Source: Micromussa lordhowensis
Taxonomy: Eukaryota > Cnidaria > Anthozoa > Scleractinia > Lobophylliidae
Length of the DNA stretch: 64,000 bases
Assembly (NCBI GenBank): GCA_964020085.1
Contig: OZ026600.1
Coordinates: 33,201-97,200 of the forward strand
Reading direction: 5' to 3'
The notes under the pieces were generated by a model. That model did no database searches and was not told where the DNA came from. It saw only the letters and a list, made by a program, of their open reading frames with translations. A program made the translations under genes and the position numbers. Position 1 is the stretch's first letter; each line of letters starts with the position of its first letter. Below, piece by piece: positions 1 through 14,000 of the stretch.

Positions 1-446
1 ATTTACTATTAGAGATAGGGAAACTGATGTCAATCATAGTCTGGGGTACTAAATTATGCTTTACTTTATACATTAAAATTAAAATGTCTTGTAGTCTTCG
101 ATTTTCTAAACTCGGTAGTTTTGCCCAGTCAAGTGACGCCCAGTATAAGTGAGGCCCAGTACAAGTGAGGCCGTTTGCGTTTATTGCTTCACCGCCTAAA
201 CAAAAATACTCGCACGCGCTACGTAGCTAGGCAGGCTTCATTGTGTGCAAAGATGTCACTCCAAAAATTGAAGAAGGCAGCGCTGGTTGGATAGCTCAAA
301 TTCTCAAATCTGATGCGAAAGTAGTTGAGTTCCAGCCATTTAAAAGTTCAGTTTAGTTAATTTTATAGACCCTGGGGTTAAGCACATTGTTCAAGCTAAA
401 AATCTTGAGAAAGTTTTCAGATTTCAAATAGTTTTTTAGTTCTCAC
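1..446. other. Gene B intron running off the left edge
   Basis: No coding similarity on either strand. A short direct repeat of GCCCAGTAxAAGTGAG lies near 128-172. Nothing else seen. Confidence 0.6.
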
Positions 447-618
447 CTTGTTTCAGCCTTATTTGCCGCAGGCGCGGTAAACCTATCAGGAATGCTTCTC
501 GGTTACTAACAAATCCTTCCTTGTAGTTAAAAGGCTGGCTGTTATACCACGAGACATGATAAAGCCCAGGTATTAGCTCCTGCCTTGTCCAGACCCAGAA
601 GGAGTCTACGTCTGTCAC
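447..618 (-). CDS. Gene B exon 17: start of the polycystin (TOP) domain
   Basis: 172 nt, phase 0 to 1, the same length as gene A exon 21. [20 protein letters not shown] then [20 protein letters not shown]. Acceptor TTCTTTGCCAG, donor CAAG|GTGAGA. The next and last exon is off the left edge. Confidence 0.88.
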
Positions 619-3600
619 CTGGCAAAGAAAAGTCCACAATAATTAAGTATGTTCCTCCAAATCCTGAATTGGATACCCCTCAGAAGTTTTGATGAGGCTG
701 TCTCGTCTGTATCTGGAACCCTGAAATTCTAAATTTTACTTTACACATTATTATGAATCTTAGGCTTCAACCGGCAAACATCCACAGGGCATAAGTCACG
801 ATCGGATCAGTATTTTGCCAGATATGGCATGCGCTAAAGCGTTATCCAGTTTGAAGCAAAGCAATCGTGTCAACCACAGCTAAACGTTGGAGCAGTCTCA
901 CGGAAGAAACAAGTCGTCTTTACTCATTATTGCACTCTTAATCCACAAATGAAGAGGTGAGAGTCATGACTACGCTGTCATATATTGACATGACGAGCAT
1001 TTGAGAACAAGAGAGATTTTATTATACACCAGCCACACGCTATGATTTGTTCTCAAATTAACATGCGCAAAACAATAAAATAAAACACGCTTAAACGATC
1101 CGTGATGGAGTTTCTATCGTTGAATGCTCGTCGAATAAATATGAGCCCAGAACCTTTTTCGCTTATGCCTCATTATAGGTTGAAGCCCCAATTTCATTTA
1201 AAGGCTGGTTTTCACGAGCGAAACAAGCATAAGCAACATACGCGGATGCAGTTAGGTGCTGTTAAGTAAGCACCTTTTGTTAGGAAACTGCCCTAAAATG
1301 GCGCCAATTATCAGCATTTTACTGTGTCTAAGTAAATAAATAAAACTAAATATACCCTTATTTATTCTCGGCAGCGTTTATAGCACAAAGGCTAGTGGGG
1401 CCAAGAAAACAACTGAAACAGATAATTCAAATTAAACATAACATTCGTTTGTAATCCTTCCGCCCATGCGGAAGGTATTAATGCAACAAAGTCATCCAGG
1501 TCAAAAAGTGACAAATTTTGCTCAAGGACCTAATTCTCTTATCATATTTGCATCATTTCTTGTTCTTGTCATATTACTTATTTTACCTTTTCGAACCTTC
1601 TGAATATATCCTTCACAGATTTAGTCATAGAGAATCGCCTCGAGTCTCTGTTACCATAGCAGACCATCATCAACATCAGAGAAAATATAAGGAACGCAGC
1701 AACGTTTCTTATCGCTCTGGACATCTGAAGAAGTTTCTTTCCAAACTCTTTGGCCTTGCTTAGTAAGTGCTCGCTTGGAGCACGATATTCTTGTTGTTTA
1801 TTGATATAAATAGTGGACCCACAAACGTCTTCCTTTTCTGGAATAGTTTTGATTACTAGTGACAAGATCGTGGCCAGGAAAATTGTTTTAACTGGCTGAA
1901 TAATAACTGCATCTTCAACAAGAGATACAAAAATAGAAGTAAGCCATTGGTTGGAAATCTCTCCACCCCATGATAAACTGTAAAAGACTGTAAATGCCGA
2001 TGAAGTTAGCGTCACCGACATACACAAACTCCAGGCAATGAAAACAAAGCATTGCGGAAGTCGACAAGCTGTTTGTTTCTCAGGAGAGGCTAAGTTAGGA
2101 CCTTGATCCGTCTTAACATGTACTTTCACATTTCTGAAGATCGTAACAATAACCATATTAACTGGGATCGTTATAAGACCACTTTGTATACCAATCATAA
2201 TCTGCCTCCAGCTTAGCACCATCAGTCCAAAAGTAAAAGTATGTGTTGGCCTTTCAGAAAACTGATAGAACATGGCGTTGGCTACCATTGATGAAAAGAG
2301 AAACGACAAACAGCAGGATAGTCGCTGACAACGAGTGAACTGACTGTTAGGAGGGCGAGTAAAAAGTGACACCCAAAGGTGTTCATCGCCTAATTTTCCT
2401 GAAATCTTGGAACAAAAAACATCTTTGAACCTGGCGCGGTCATTTTCACCTAGAGCTTTTAGTTCCAGAAAAAGGTTCCCTGATCCTCGCTCTACTGCGA
2501 TCCATCTGTTTGCAAAGAAATACCATTTATTTCTGGTATGGGACTCAGTGATCCTTACTTGTTGAAGAAACCAAGATGGACTTTGACCAAAATTGTCATG
2601 CCAAATGCAAAGTTTGACTAATTTGCCAAGACAACGGGGAGAAGACACAAAAAAATTAGTGACGCTTCCACGGTAAAATACTTTTCTGCAGAGTGAGAAA
2701 TCTGTTAAAATTATTGGACCGCTACTGCCTTCCTCCCCAAAAATGTTTATCCCCACATTGGCAGTTGTGCCAAAGCCTTTCCAGATTCCTGTTTGGATTT
2801 GAATCTCATACGTGTAGTCTCTCGGGCTGCATCTGCTCAAGATCACATTTGCCACAAACTAGAACGAAAACACAAAAATGTTAATAGTCTGCAAACTGGC
2901 ATATAAATTCTATAGTGTCAGCTCAAAAAGGGTAACACGTCGGGGATAGCATGAAAACACAAAATCGTGGTTAGTTTATCGTCAGAGTTTAAATTAGAGA
3001 GAGCTAGAGTTTACAAGTGCACATGTCAGCCCTGGCACTTACGACAAATCACCATCGCTCCCCTGAACCTAACAAAAAAAAATGGAATTGCGGGTTGGCT
3101 GACTTAGGTCGCGTTCTGAGAAATATGAGTTAGTTTGTTAATTTGTTTGTATCACTTTTTTCTTGTTTCCTTTTACCCTTTTTGCCTGGTAGGAAACTGA
3201 ATATGGTAGATTAGTTTAACCCTTAACGTCCTAACCACGCATATATGCGTATATAATTGGTCATGCTCTTTGTACCACTTGTGACGTCATCAATTTAACC
3301 GCCACCAGATATTCTTGATAAGCAGATTATAGAGCTAGGATAGGTCTATCCGCACAACTGTCCGTTTTGGATATCGACCCCTTTCCGACGGAGCAATTGG
3401 AAGAAAACGTGATGAGTTTTTGGGGCAAAAATGGTGACAAAAAGGTCCATTATACCTACAATGGATCAAGAACCCATTTCCAAGGTTCACCCATTATAAA
3501 TACCCAACTTTTTAAGGGCGACAGAAAGGATATGAGTAGTAGAAGATAACGAGAATAAAAGGGCAAAGAGAAAGGAAAGGAGAAGGGCAAGAGGAAAAAA

Positions 3601-6600
3601 TCGGAAAGGGCCAGCAAAAAAAAAAAGTCCAAATTTTAGCTTATGCGCATGCGCCCAATTAAAATATTGTACATTTATGTGCCTCATCTTCAAAGAAAAC
3701 TTCCTTTTTAGTAGAAAATCGCTTTTCAGTAAATGTGAGGTCCATTTAGCGTTATGGCAGCAAAAAATCGGATTTTACGGCAAAAAACGGCATTTTTTAG
3801 TGTCCAGTTAGGATGTTAAGGGTTAATAACTATTGAATAGTATTCAAACGTTTCAATCCAAGACGGCTGAAAACTATTTATAGAAAAACTAAAAGACCGA
3901 TGATGGCCACGAATGGCTGCAATATAGCAATGACCTGGGCACCCGAGAGCAGAAGAAGGAGAGGACGACCAAAGACCTCCTGGAGACGTACGGTACAGAA
4001 AGAAGCTGGCTCGAAATCTTGGACAGAAGTACAAGGAGCAACAGCAGACAAAGAAGAATGGAGGCGCTCTACAGCGACCCCCCTATGTGACACCTAGTCA
4101 GGAAGTGAAGGGACTGGTGAAATAGGCTTAAATGTCCGGGCTAATAACATGGCGCAAATTTCCGTGCCCACTAATATATGTTACACCTTCTTTAAGTACG
4201 TTTTTGTTGTTAATTAGTAGTATGTGACGGATGACTAAACCACTTGGTTCCACGTGAAGAGATAACCATTGAACTAATGAATAACTGGTTTAATGAGCGG
4301 AAACGTTTTTGAGACCTTTTGAAATGCGGGCCGTGTGGGAACATTTTATAGGAGTTTGAGGTAGAATAATTACTTATACATCAATATGTTGTTGTGTTAA
4401 GATTGGTTATTAGGGAGTTTAAGCAAGGACGGCTGTGATGCTGAGGAGGAGGCTCAGTCATAAAGCAATTTATGCTTTACATTTTCAAGAAAATGAATAA
4501 AAATTACGAGAGATAAAATGAGTGGTAACTCAGGCATTAAGTATCTCTTTTAGGTAAATCTTTACTTGTAAACGAGGGACGACAGATCGCGCCGGAAGTC
4601 CAATCGTTTTCCTAAATTGAATTACGGATGCCAAAATGTTTACCGTTGCATTTCATGTCAGTTGATATGCGATGTTTAGATCAGATTTCTCCTCCTTTGA
4701 ACAAAATTTGACTTTGAGAGAGCGGTTCTTTTGTTGCACGGCTACTTGTTTTCAGGTATTGTCTTAACAACAGTAGCAATTTCTGGTAATTGCCAGTACG
4801 CAGGACTCTTTTCAGGTTCACAATTTTTTTTACTGCTCGGAGTAAATTCAAATTGCGTTGCTGTCAATTAGCAAGCAGTATTCAAACACTAAGCACTTAT
4901 ACCTACTCGTGTCTTTTTGGTACTCTTCGGCGGCATATCAGGCTACTTTGGTCCAGCCATGGCTTGTATTTTGGCGAGACGTACGTAGTCGCACCAAAAC
5001 GAGACCAAAAAGGATTGATATGCCACCGAAGCGTACATACTAAAGGTCTGATTAGTAATTTGCCGTAACCAAATTCGGCCAAGTGACCATAATATCGTAT
5101 CCATATCAAGCACTGACCTGATATCGCAGGATATCAGGACGGTAGACACGGTTTCTGATTGGATAATTGCGAATTTGAATGTGTGCTTAAATGGAGTACA
5201 TTGACTGACGCTAAATTACTCGGGGTGACTTGGGAAATGGCTTGAGCATAGTCTGAACATACAAATATGTCATTTGCCAGCCAGGAGGTCCGTATTGTAG
5301 AAAACTGTGCCCGCGGTCTTAAGTGCAGCGCGAGGCCGCAGGACAAGGGCCGGCAAGTAACGCGCTTATTTATTTCTCTAGGGTATTACTTTGAAAGCAG
5401 CTTTTGTGTTAATTGTTATTAAAGCTCTTCAGCCGTTAAAATCTGGTGTACGCGTGCACTTGACATTTCGGGCACAAAAGGCCAAAGTGTTAGACTTTTA
5501 GTATTATTATACACTGAACTCTCTACCCTTTGGCCTAAAATGTCTGTGACAAAAATTGATGTTGATGTAAACGAAACGCATGGCTTGTAATAAAATTGAG
5601 TAATGGGCTTTTATTCAATAATTTAGGATTCCGGACCGCTGAGAAGCTGAAAAAACCTAATTACTAATACTCTATATCGAGTATCGTAAGGTTACTCAAA
5701 AAGTGTTGTCATTTATTTATAATAAGTTCAAAATGTTTGTTTAGTTACGTTGCCAATTAGTCGCCACAAAATATCCCTCATGCAACGAAATTTGTTTCCC
5801 GTTACCTTTAAGCTCGTTTGACCATTATCTAACAAGATGTTTCCCTCCATTTAAAAACAAGCATTTAATCCAGCCGGTTTTCGAAACTCCGTTGATCGGT
5901 TTAACCATGACGTAAGTGCTTTCTCATTGGCTCACAACCAAGCCTTTGTTCCTTGGCTTTAGAAGCGCGATACTACCCAGATTGTTGGGTGCCTGGTCCA
6001 CTAATGCACACATCTCTCTTAGACACTCAGGCTATATTTGATAATGAAAACCTTAAAACAAGAACCCATTGATGTAATTTTAAAGCTTCTTCCTCAAAGC
6101 CTCTCCAACATGTCATTAATCCCCAAGTACTCTGACCTGGTCTATGATCTAAACAATATTTGGCAGTTCTTCAAACTCCAAAAGTCAAGCATATATTTGC
6201 ATGTACAAGAAAATCTTTCTAATCAAAAACATTTCTTAAAACGCACCTTATCTTGGTCTTTCTTGTCAGCACGTCGAGCCAAAACTAAACTTACAAAATA
6301 CACTCCGTATATACAGAACACCACAGCCATTACAAAGTTTCCATTCTCTCCCTGTTCACCAAACTGAATCCAAACTTTGTCGAAGTCGATTGGATTTGCG
6401 GCCACAAAAAAGTCTCCGCCAAATGCTGATAGGTGAGTACATAGACAGTGAAGTTTTCTTGTATTAGTTTTTGAACCAACCTACCATAAATAATTAACAA
6501 AAAAGGAAACACGTTTATGACACCCAGTAAGTAGAAGTGGATAATGCACGATGTTCACCATGATTGTCCGATTCACAGACTTAATTTCCCGTTTTTATTT

Positions 6601-9600
6601 AACCCTCAGACCTACTGTAGGACATACAAAGACCAACCCTACCGCCGCCAACAGTTGATTATTCACTCTCGATGATCAGTGCGGCAATCGATGAATAATC
6701 GATAGGCCACAAACATCTCCAGTCAGCGATTAGTCATTTATTTCATTGAGCGCATTGATAAGTCCATGATTTTGTGGTAACCCAAACCATTACAATTTTC
6801 AAAACAAAGAAATAAAAACAACTTCTACTAGCCATTTCGTTTTCACATTGATGACATATTCGTTGTAATAGACGAGAAAAGAATCGATTCCTCTGAATTC
6901 AGTTACTTTTCCCGATTGACCTTGCATGTACAATTCCTTTTTACCTAATATTATCGTTCCAAACTCAGGTAGTATACCTAGCTAATTTGGCCCCTAACCA
7001 ATCAGAGCACAGTACATATAAGACCAATCAGAGAGCCTGATTTCATCGATGTGACTACATTTGTGACGTAGGTATCTGGAATCGAACCCTTATCCAAGAT
7101 GGCAGGGAGAAAGAATCAGGCCAGGCCTCTAAGCATATGGCTGTGAGTGGCGTGACCCTTGTCACGCCATCCTTGTCCTTAAAGTAACGAATCGACAAAG
7201 TCGATTGTCAGTACAAGGTCTTTATATAAAAAAACTTTCACTATTTTCTTTTTCCCCCTCGATCCATGCTGCCAAGCATGCTTGGCAATATTCGATCGTT
7301 ACTTGACTACTTTGATGACTTGTATGTGGACCATGACCACCTAGGCGAAATATGACTCTCTAATTGGATAGCGATGAGATCATCATCCCATAATGCTTTG
7401 GGACAGCCTTCCTATAGTCAGACCTCGGACCCAACTCACTCAGTCTTTAAGATGGTGGCAGACCGCGTTGACTTTTGTTGTTTAGGGGCAGGTCAGGTAT
7501 CTGTATATCGATTTTTGTATTGATTTTTTAATAATCAACAAAGGATCACGTCGCTTACAACCATAGCCTTAGGGGCCTGGCGTGATTCTCCCTCCCTGCC
7601 ATCTTGGATTAGGGTTAGCACCGCCATCTTGCTTCATGTGCGCCGCCATCTTGAATCCTTAATTCGGCTCCTGATTGGTTCTTGGGCACTTCAAAATAAC
7701 TACGTCACAAATTTAGTCACATCGATGAAATCCGGCTTTCTGATTGGTCGAGAGTCATTTTAGCGATATGCTAATTATATGTACTGCGCTCTGATTGGTT
7801 AGGGGCCAAATAAGCTAGGCATGCTATACCAACTCATTAACGTAAAGATTTATGACAGAAAAGTCAATTATATTAAAGGAAAATGCCGGAAACGTAATAT
7901 ATGTGCAGCATAATAATATATCGATTTCGGTTACTCATCGATAACTCATTGACCATCGCAATAATCAATGACTAATCAGTTGATTACTCACTGACGTCTT
8001 TAGGCGTCGATTAGTTACGTCTTGTTCTTATTACAACAATAATCACCCTTATCACCTTACATCCGTCGTTTGTCCATTGTTGTTTCTCTTTCGACCAATA
8101 CAAACAGCTACTGATCCATACAGACATCGTGTAGTTAATATCAACAGTTGAGTTGTATGGCGGTTTAATGATCTCTGGTTTGGGGTGAGGGGTGTTTGGA
8201 GGATCTTTCACTCCAACACAGGAACGCTTTTTGCGACCACTAATACCGTAACAGATGGATCGCGAATGGCGTCGGTGAACATCCCCTTTTGTACTTGTGT
8301 GATTCATTCTCAGACCGTCAGAGGAGTTTTTATGCAACAAAATTCCAATGTAATGTTCTCCTGATGTACCAGTTAAACTGCTTGATACAAGCAATCTGTA
8401 GGGCGATATGGAACTGCACTGCTGGGAGTCGCTACCAGAAGAAACCTTTCTACAATTTGAGTAATTGGGTACATACGTACTATAGGTGTAGTTCTCTGGA
8501 GTAGGCCTGAATCCAGCACCAATAAAAATATCTACGAAATTGTTCTCTAGAGGTACAATATCAATAATAGCAACTGCTCCATCAAATGGAATAACTATCT
8601 TGTGGTAGCGGATATTTTCAAAACTCTTACTCCATTTCACGAAAAAAATCTCATCTGTTCCTTGATTGTTCTGCCGTTTTAAAGGAATAAACAGTTCAAA
8701 GGGCTCCTCAAGCTGGGAAAAATGAACATAACTCCCGTTTGCCTTTATGCTGACGTCCATTACGTCTGTTGTGACGTTCTCAGAACTTATGTCCCAAAGG
8801 AATGGATTTGATTGAAATGTTATTACCTGAAGAGAAATTGAAAATGGTCGTAACGTTTAACGGCGTAACAATCGATTCCAGCTCCCATGTGACACCCGTC
8901 CCCTTTTTCTTATCTCAACTCCACAGATGGCTCATGTACACTCTCTCGGAAATCTGGAGTTGGGACTAGAGATCTCCGGTACTCCACTAGAACGTATAAA
9001 TGTTACTAAACTCATAGGAGTGCACATTGACTCGAATCTTAAATGGGAATTTCATATCAGTTCTACTCTTAAATCGTGATATGCGATTTAAGAACCTTAA
9101 GAAAAATAAGGAACTTTACTGATTTTAAATTACGGAAACATTAGGTAAAAACAATAATTCTGTCTAAAATAAGCTACCGTGACATGGTTTTTTATCCACT
9201 ACCAAAGTTCCTCTTAGCTAGACTACAAAGGCTTCAGTTCGCTATTGCTAGCTTCGTTACTTGTTAGTATGTAAACAGTATATCTACCATTTTGGATCTT
9301 GGCTGGCTACGTGTTCTAGAGCTAAGGGACTACTCGCTATTTAAGACCATTTTTAAAGCATTGTATTCTGATAACTGGCCTTCCTATTTAAATCTGCAAG
9401 TTGTTAAACCTATTAGACATCTCCGTTCCAATGTTGCTCCAAGACTTTATGTTCCATTTGTACAAGGCACCTTTCAACATTCAGCAGCTATGATTTTCAA
9501 TGAATTGCCAGCAAACATAAGGAATTGCAAAGATTTTAAAGAATACTGCAGGCTCTGCACGGCGTTTTTTAAGGTACGCGCTCTGTCTTCCTTGTAAAGA

Positions 9601-9726
9601 CATAGAAACCATTATCATCTTTCTACATATTTACATTCATGTATAGATTTATTATAGAGTTTATTATAACTTAGTTTTTTTAGTGTAATATTAAACAATT
9701 AGTATTGTAGACACTGTAAATAAACC

Positions 9727-9774
<48 letters not shown>

Positions 9775-10107
9775 AAATTGATTTTCTCCAGTAGTCATAT
9801 GTTCCACTGGGTAACACTGATTGTGTCTCAGCAACTTCCCGTAGCTTTTCGCAACAGATGAGCAGTTCCAAGAATGGCCGATAATTGTACACTTCCAAGG
9901 AAGTTTGCCAAGCCAGGCCTTTGATCTTTTCGATATGCCTCCGAGAGCACCAATCACGATAGGTATTACTGTGACTTTCGAGGCTCCATGAATCCTTCTG
10001 ATTTCGAGTGCTAGTTCCTGGTACTTCTCAACCTTCTCCTCCTCAGTCTGAATGATGTTCTGATCCGCTGGCACAGCTATATCAATAAGTGTCCATTTCT
10101 GTGTGTC

Positions 10108-10139
<32 letters not shown>

Positions 10140-10967
10140 GGCGAGCCGTCTTCACAGCGAAGTTTCTCAATCTGTTCAGGACGGGAAGGGGGAGGGGTGA
10201 GGTGGAGTGGCTTGCGCTTTGCTCAATTTCTTTGGCTCCTGGCCTCTTCCTGGATTTTACATCCACGCTTGATTGACATGCTGAATTTCTAGATCGGAAA
10301 CCAAGTTGATTTGAAATAGCGCTAACTTGTCGATCTAATTGTTAAAACCCCGAAAATCTCTGAGTAGACATAAAGAGAAAGGAAAAGGGAAAATATAGCA
10401 AAAAGGTTGTGAAGCAAAGTAATAGCGAGTTTCGAGTCTCTGTCTGGGTATTTTTGGAATGGACGTCACGACGATCACTATTGATGAAACGACGATGACA
10501 AGAAACGCGCCACATCGAGGTCAAAATGAACCTCAAATTAAAAGCGATGATTTTGCTAAAATCTCGACGATTAAATGAAGGACTACGAAGGCTTGTTGGC
10601 AGACTAAGGGCTCATTAATAGCAAAGTTAAATGGTGACTAAGAAAGCTACTGCTAGAATTTATACGAGACAAAAAAATAGTTGTGATTAGTGTATACAAC
10701 ATACTCACTGATCTTGGTATTTCAAACAATCGGATTGGTTCGCTATCCCTGGCTAATGAAAATTATTCCCTCCTACTAAGGAGTGAGTAATGCGTGATTC
10801 GTAGTTCGTATAGTATGATCGTCCGGGTGAGTGTAATTCTGAGAAGAACTGTTGTTGGTGACTGACGTTTCGACAACCTGAGCGGAAGTCATCTTCAGAG
10901 TCAAGTGAATAGTGTTTGTCAGTCGATGATGTTATAAGCTTGGTCCGTTGAAAGTGATATTGGTCAC

Positions 10968-11017
<50 letters not shown>

Positions 11018-14000
11018 GATTTATTAACAGCATTTCTACAGAGTAGCTCTACATCTGTTAATTAATTAAATGGAACTAAAATACATTAAAAAGTTATTTC
11101 GATATACTCATACATTTTACATATTACTTACATTAAAATATAAAATCATGAAATTACCAGATATGGAAATTAACCTAGCCGCACAATAGCCTTAGCTTTT
11201 AGGATTCTGGCACTTTCCTTAACAAAAAGACAGTAATCTGGAATAGAACTAATGCTGGCTGGTAAGTCATTGTACAAGCATTGTACTTTAGCCATGATGG
11301 TATCATCATCAGTCATTTGTCAGTTTCGATCCGTCTTTTGTTAGTCAAATTGCTAGCGTTGAGGTCCGTGTATAGTTAGTCAAATTAAGTCGGTCTGTTA
11401 GAAGTCCGTTTGTCGGTTTCGTTTGCGTCGTGAATAAGTCGTTTGTAAGGCGCCGGTAGCTGTTAACATCTGTTAAGAGGCGTTTTTTCTAAGTTAGTGT
11501 ACCAGCTTTCAAGAGTCAGTCGTTGAAAATAGTTTGTACTGTAGGTTAAGCATTGAGCAGTGCCCCAGTCAATGTTGTGGTTTGTCAGTTGATGATGTAC
11601 AGCAATGTGATTGTTGACATCAAAATTTCTCGTGGCTCGTTTGTGTTCAGTCAGTCTCGTGTTCAGGTTTCTGCCAGTCTCACCAATGTAGGAAGCCTGG
11701 CAGTCGGAGCATTTGATCTTGTAAACTGCTCCCTGTCTGTTGTTGGGTTCGTCCCTGTCTTTAACGTTGGTCAGTAAAGGCCATGTTACACGAAGCAATT
11801 TTTCTTGCAACTTGCAACGCAACGATGACGAATAAAAAGCCTTTCAAGTTGCAGGGGGGTGTCACACGTTTGCAACGTTTTTCGCAACTTGCAACGCATA
11901 CAACGACTGCCGCCATCTTGAAATCTCCCGCGAGCGAAAGATGCACGAGCTCTGATTGGCCCATTCTGACAAAATTGCGTTGTAAGTTGCTGAGGGGATG
12001 TTACACACAAGCAACTTGTCTCGCAACGTTGCGAAAAGTAGAGGGTCGTTCTACTTTTCTTGCAACTCACAACGCAACAATTGCAGTTGCAAAATGGGGT
12101 GTTACACGTGAATTTTTTCTTGCAACTTGCGACGCAACGTTTGTTGCGTTGCAAGTTGCAAGAAAAATTGCTTCGTGTAACATGGCCTTAAGTGTCGTAA
12201 TGTAGTCGTAGGTTTGTGGGCAACGCGGATGTTGTAGGGTTGTAGGATCCGCGAGATGGTCTCAGACGTGCCCTTAATAGTCACTGTAGTAACAGGTGTC
12301 AGGTTCCTCTTCGTCTAATAAAGTCAGCGTTGTAGTTGTTCTTGTGAAAAACACGCTCAAGGTATTTGTTTTCCTCACGTTAACTGTCCGGTGTGTCACA
12401 AACAGGAACCCGACACCTGTTGCTAAAGTGACTATACCTTATATTAAGGGCACTTCTGAGACCATCTCACGGATCCTACAGCCCTACAACATCCAAAAAA
12501 CAAAATGGGTGGCGTTAACTCTTGTTTCCCCAGTGTTTCTAAATCGAAAATCTGAGAGTACAAGGAGATGCTATACCAGAAATTTCAAAGAAGGCTATGA
12601 AAAATTGGCCTGAAAATTTTTAAAAGATAGAAAAAACTTACCAACGTTCGATTTTCGAGCACTTTCAGGACAAGTGTCCTTGAAAATCACAGATTTCATC
12701 AATCTAGGCAAACAGCGCCAGCAAATTGCTTTTCACCAGGCATTAGCAGAAAATCAGGGTTCATCGACAGAAGCATCAAGTGCTATTAAATGAAGCACCT
12801 CCAAACGTATTCAGGTCTTGGTGCAAGAAATCATCCAGTTTTTACCACAGTCCTGTGCATACTCTATAACTTTGCGGCGCGGTAAATATTCTGCTACTAT
12901 TCACCTCGATTTTAATACTAAAAGGTATTCGGCGAACCATCCACGACCGTCTTAAATCTGGTTGAGCAAGCTTATGTGTATGTGAAAGTAATGAGTAACG
13001 CGATAATTTCTTATATAAACAATTTGATCGTCTCTACTAGCCCTGAAATGCACTGTCAAATGTTAATGTATTAAACCTGAAACTGTCTGTTAATCGATTT
13101 ACTTCGTCCAAGCTAGAGAACATAACTAAAGGTGATGACATTGATCGTTTACCTGGACATCTAACGAATGTACGGGCACCGGAAAGTTCTTGGTCAGTAC
13201 TTTCCGTGATGGAAAAGATATTCCACTATGTCCGTCAGTCTCTTGAAGATGTTTTTTTACCAACACGGACGGAGTCTGTCGGTCAAGAACCATGGATAGT
13301 TCCTCTGTTTTAAACACGCTGGGTTCTGACTCACCAACAGCCTTGGTCGATAATAAGACAGTGCCGAGTTTGTCCATCAATGCGACTGACTTTCCGATCA
13401 TAATTGGTTTCTCCTTTAAAATGATAGCGATAAGTACACGATAAGCATTACGAAATGATTACAATGAGGATAGCGACAATACGATAGCGAAAACTATAGC
13501 TGCAATAAGGATAAGCAAACGGACAAGGACAACGATGACAACAACAATAACTATAAGTACAATGACGATAGCCGAAGCGATAACGACAGCGACAACGATA
13601 AATGTAACGCCGGATAATAATTACAAAATTACAATTCATAGGCGGGAAGATGCATGCGGTGCAAAGTCTTTGCATTGTTAAGAAGGCAGGCCATGTGATA
13701 ACAATCAACAACATCTCTTCTTGATTTATTATATCCCGTGATCGAACTTAATGCCATAAAGAAGAAATTAGGTATGGGAAAGTTAAGCTTTCTTAAGATT
13801 TCGTAAAGATTTCAATAAAATCTTACTAAGGAAATTTGATTACCTCAGTAGCCTCTCGTTTTTAAGAGTATTTAATACCCTCGCACCTTATCTGATTTTG
13901 CGTCCAACTTTTCAGGCTGCTTATTGCTCTTCATTGCTTTGGAAATTTGCTTCGAGTCCGTTGGTTCATTCTTGATCAAAATTTGAAGAAAGTAAGACAT

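Noticed and set aside
10850..10905. Second hammerhead ribozyme (minus strand)
   Set aside because: GAAACGUCAGUC and CUGAAGA are present, but there is an extra base before stem II and stem I does not pair; at best degenerate.
11783..12205. Cys/Thr-rich frames on both strands at 11.8-12.2 kb
   Set aside because: They arise from the inverted GTTGCAAGTTGC repeats of the MITE.
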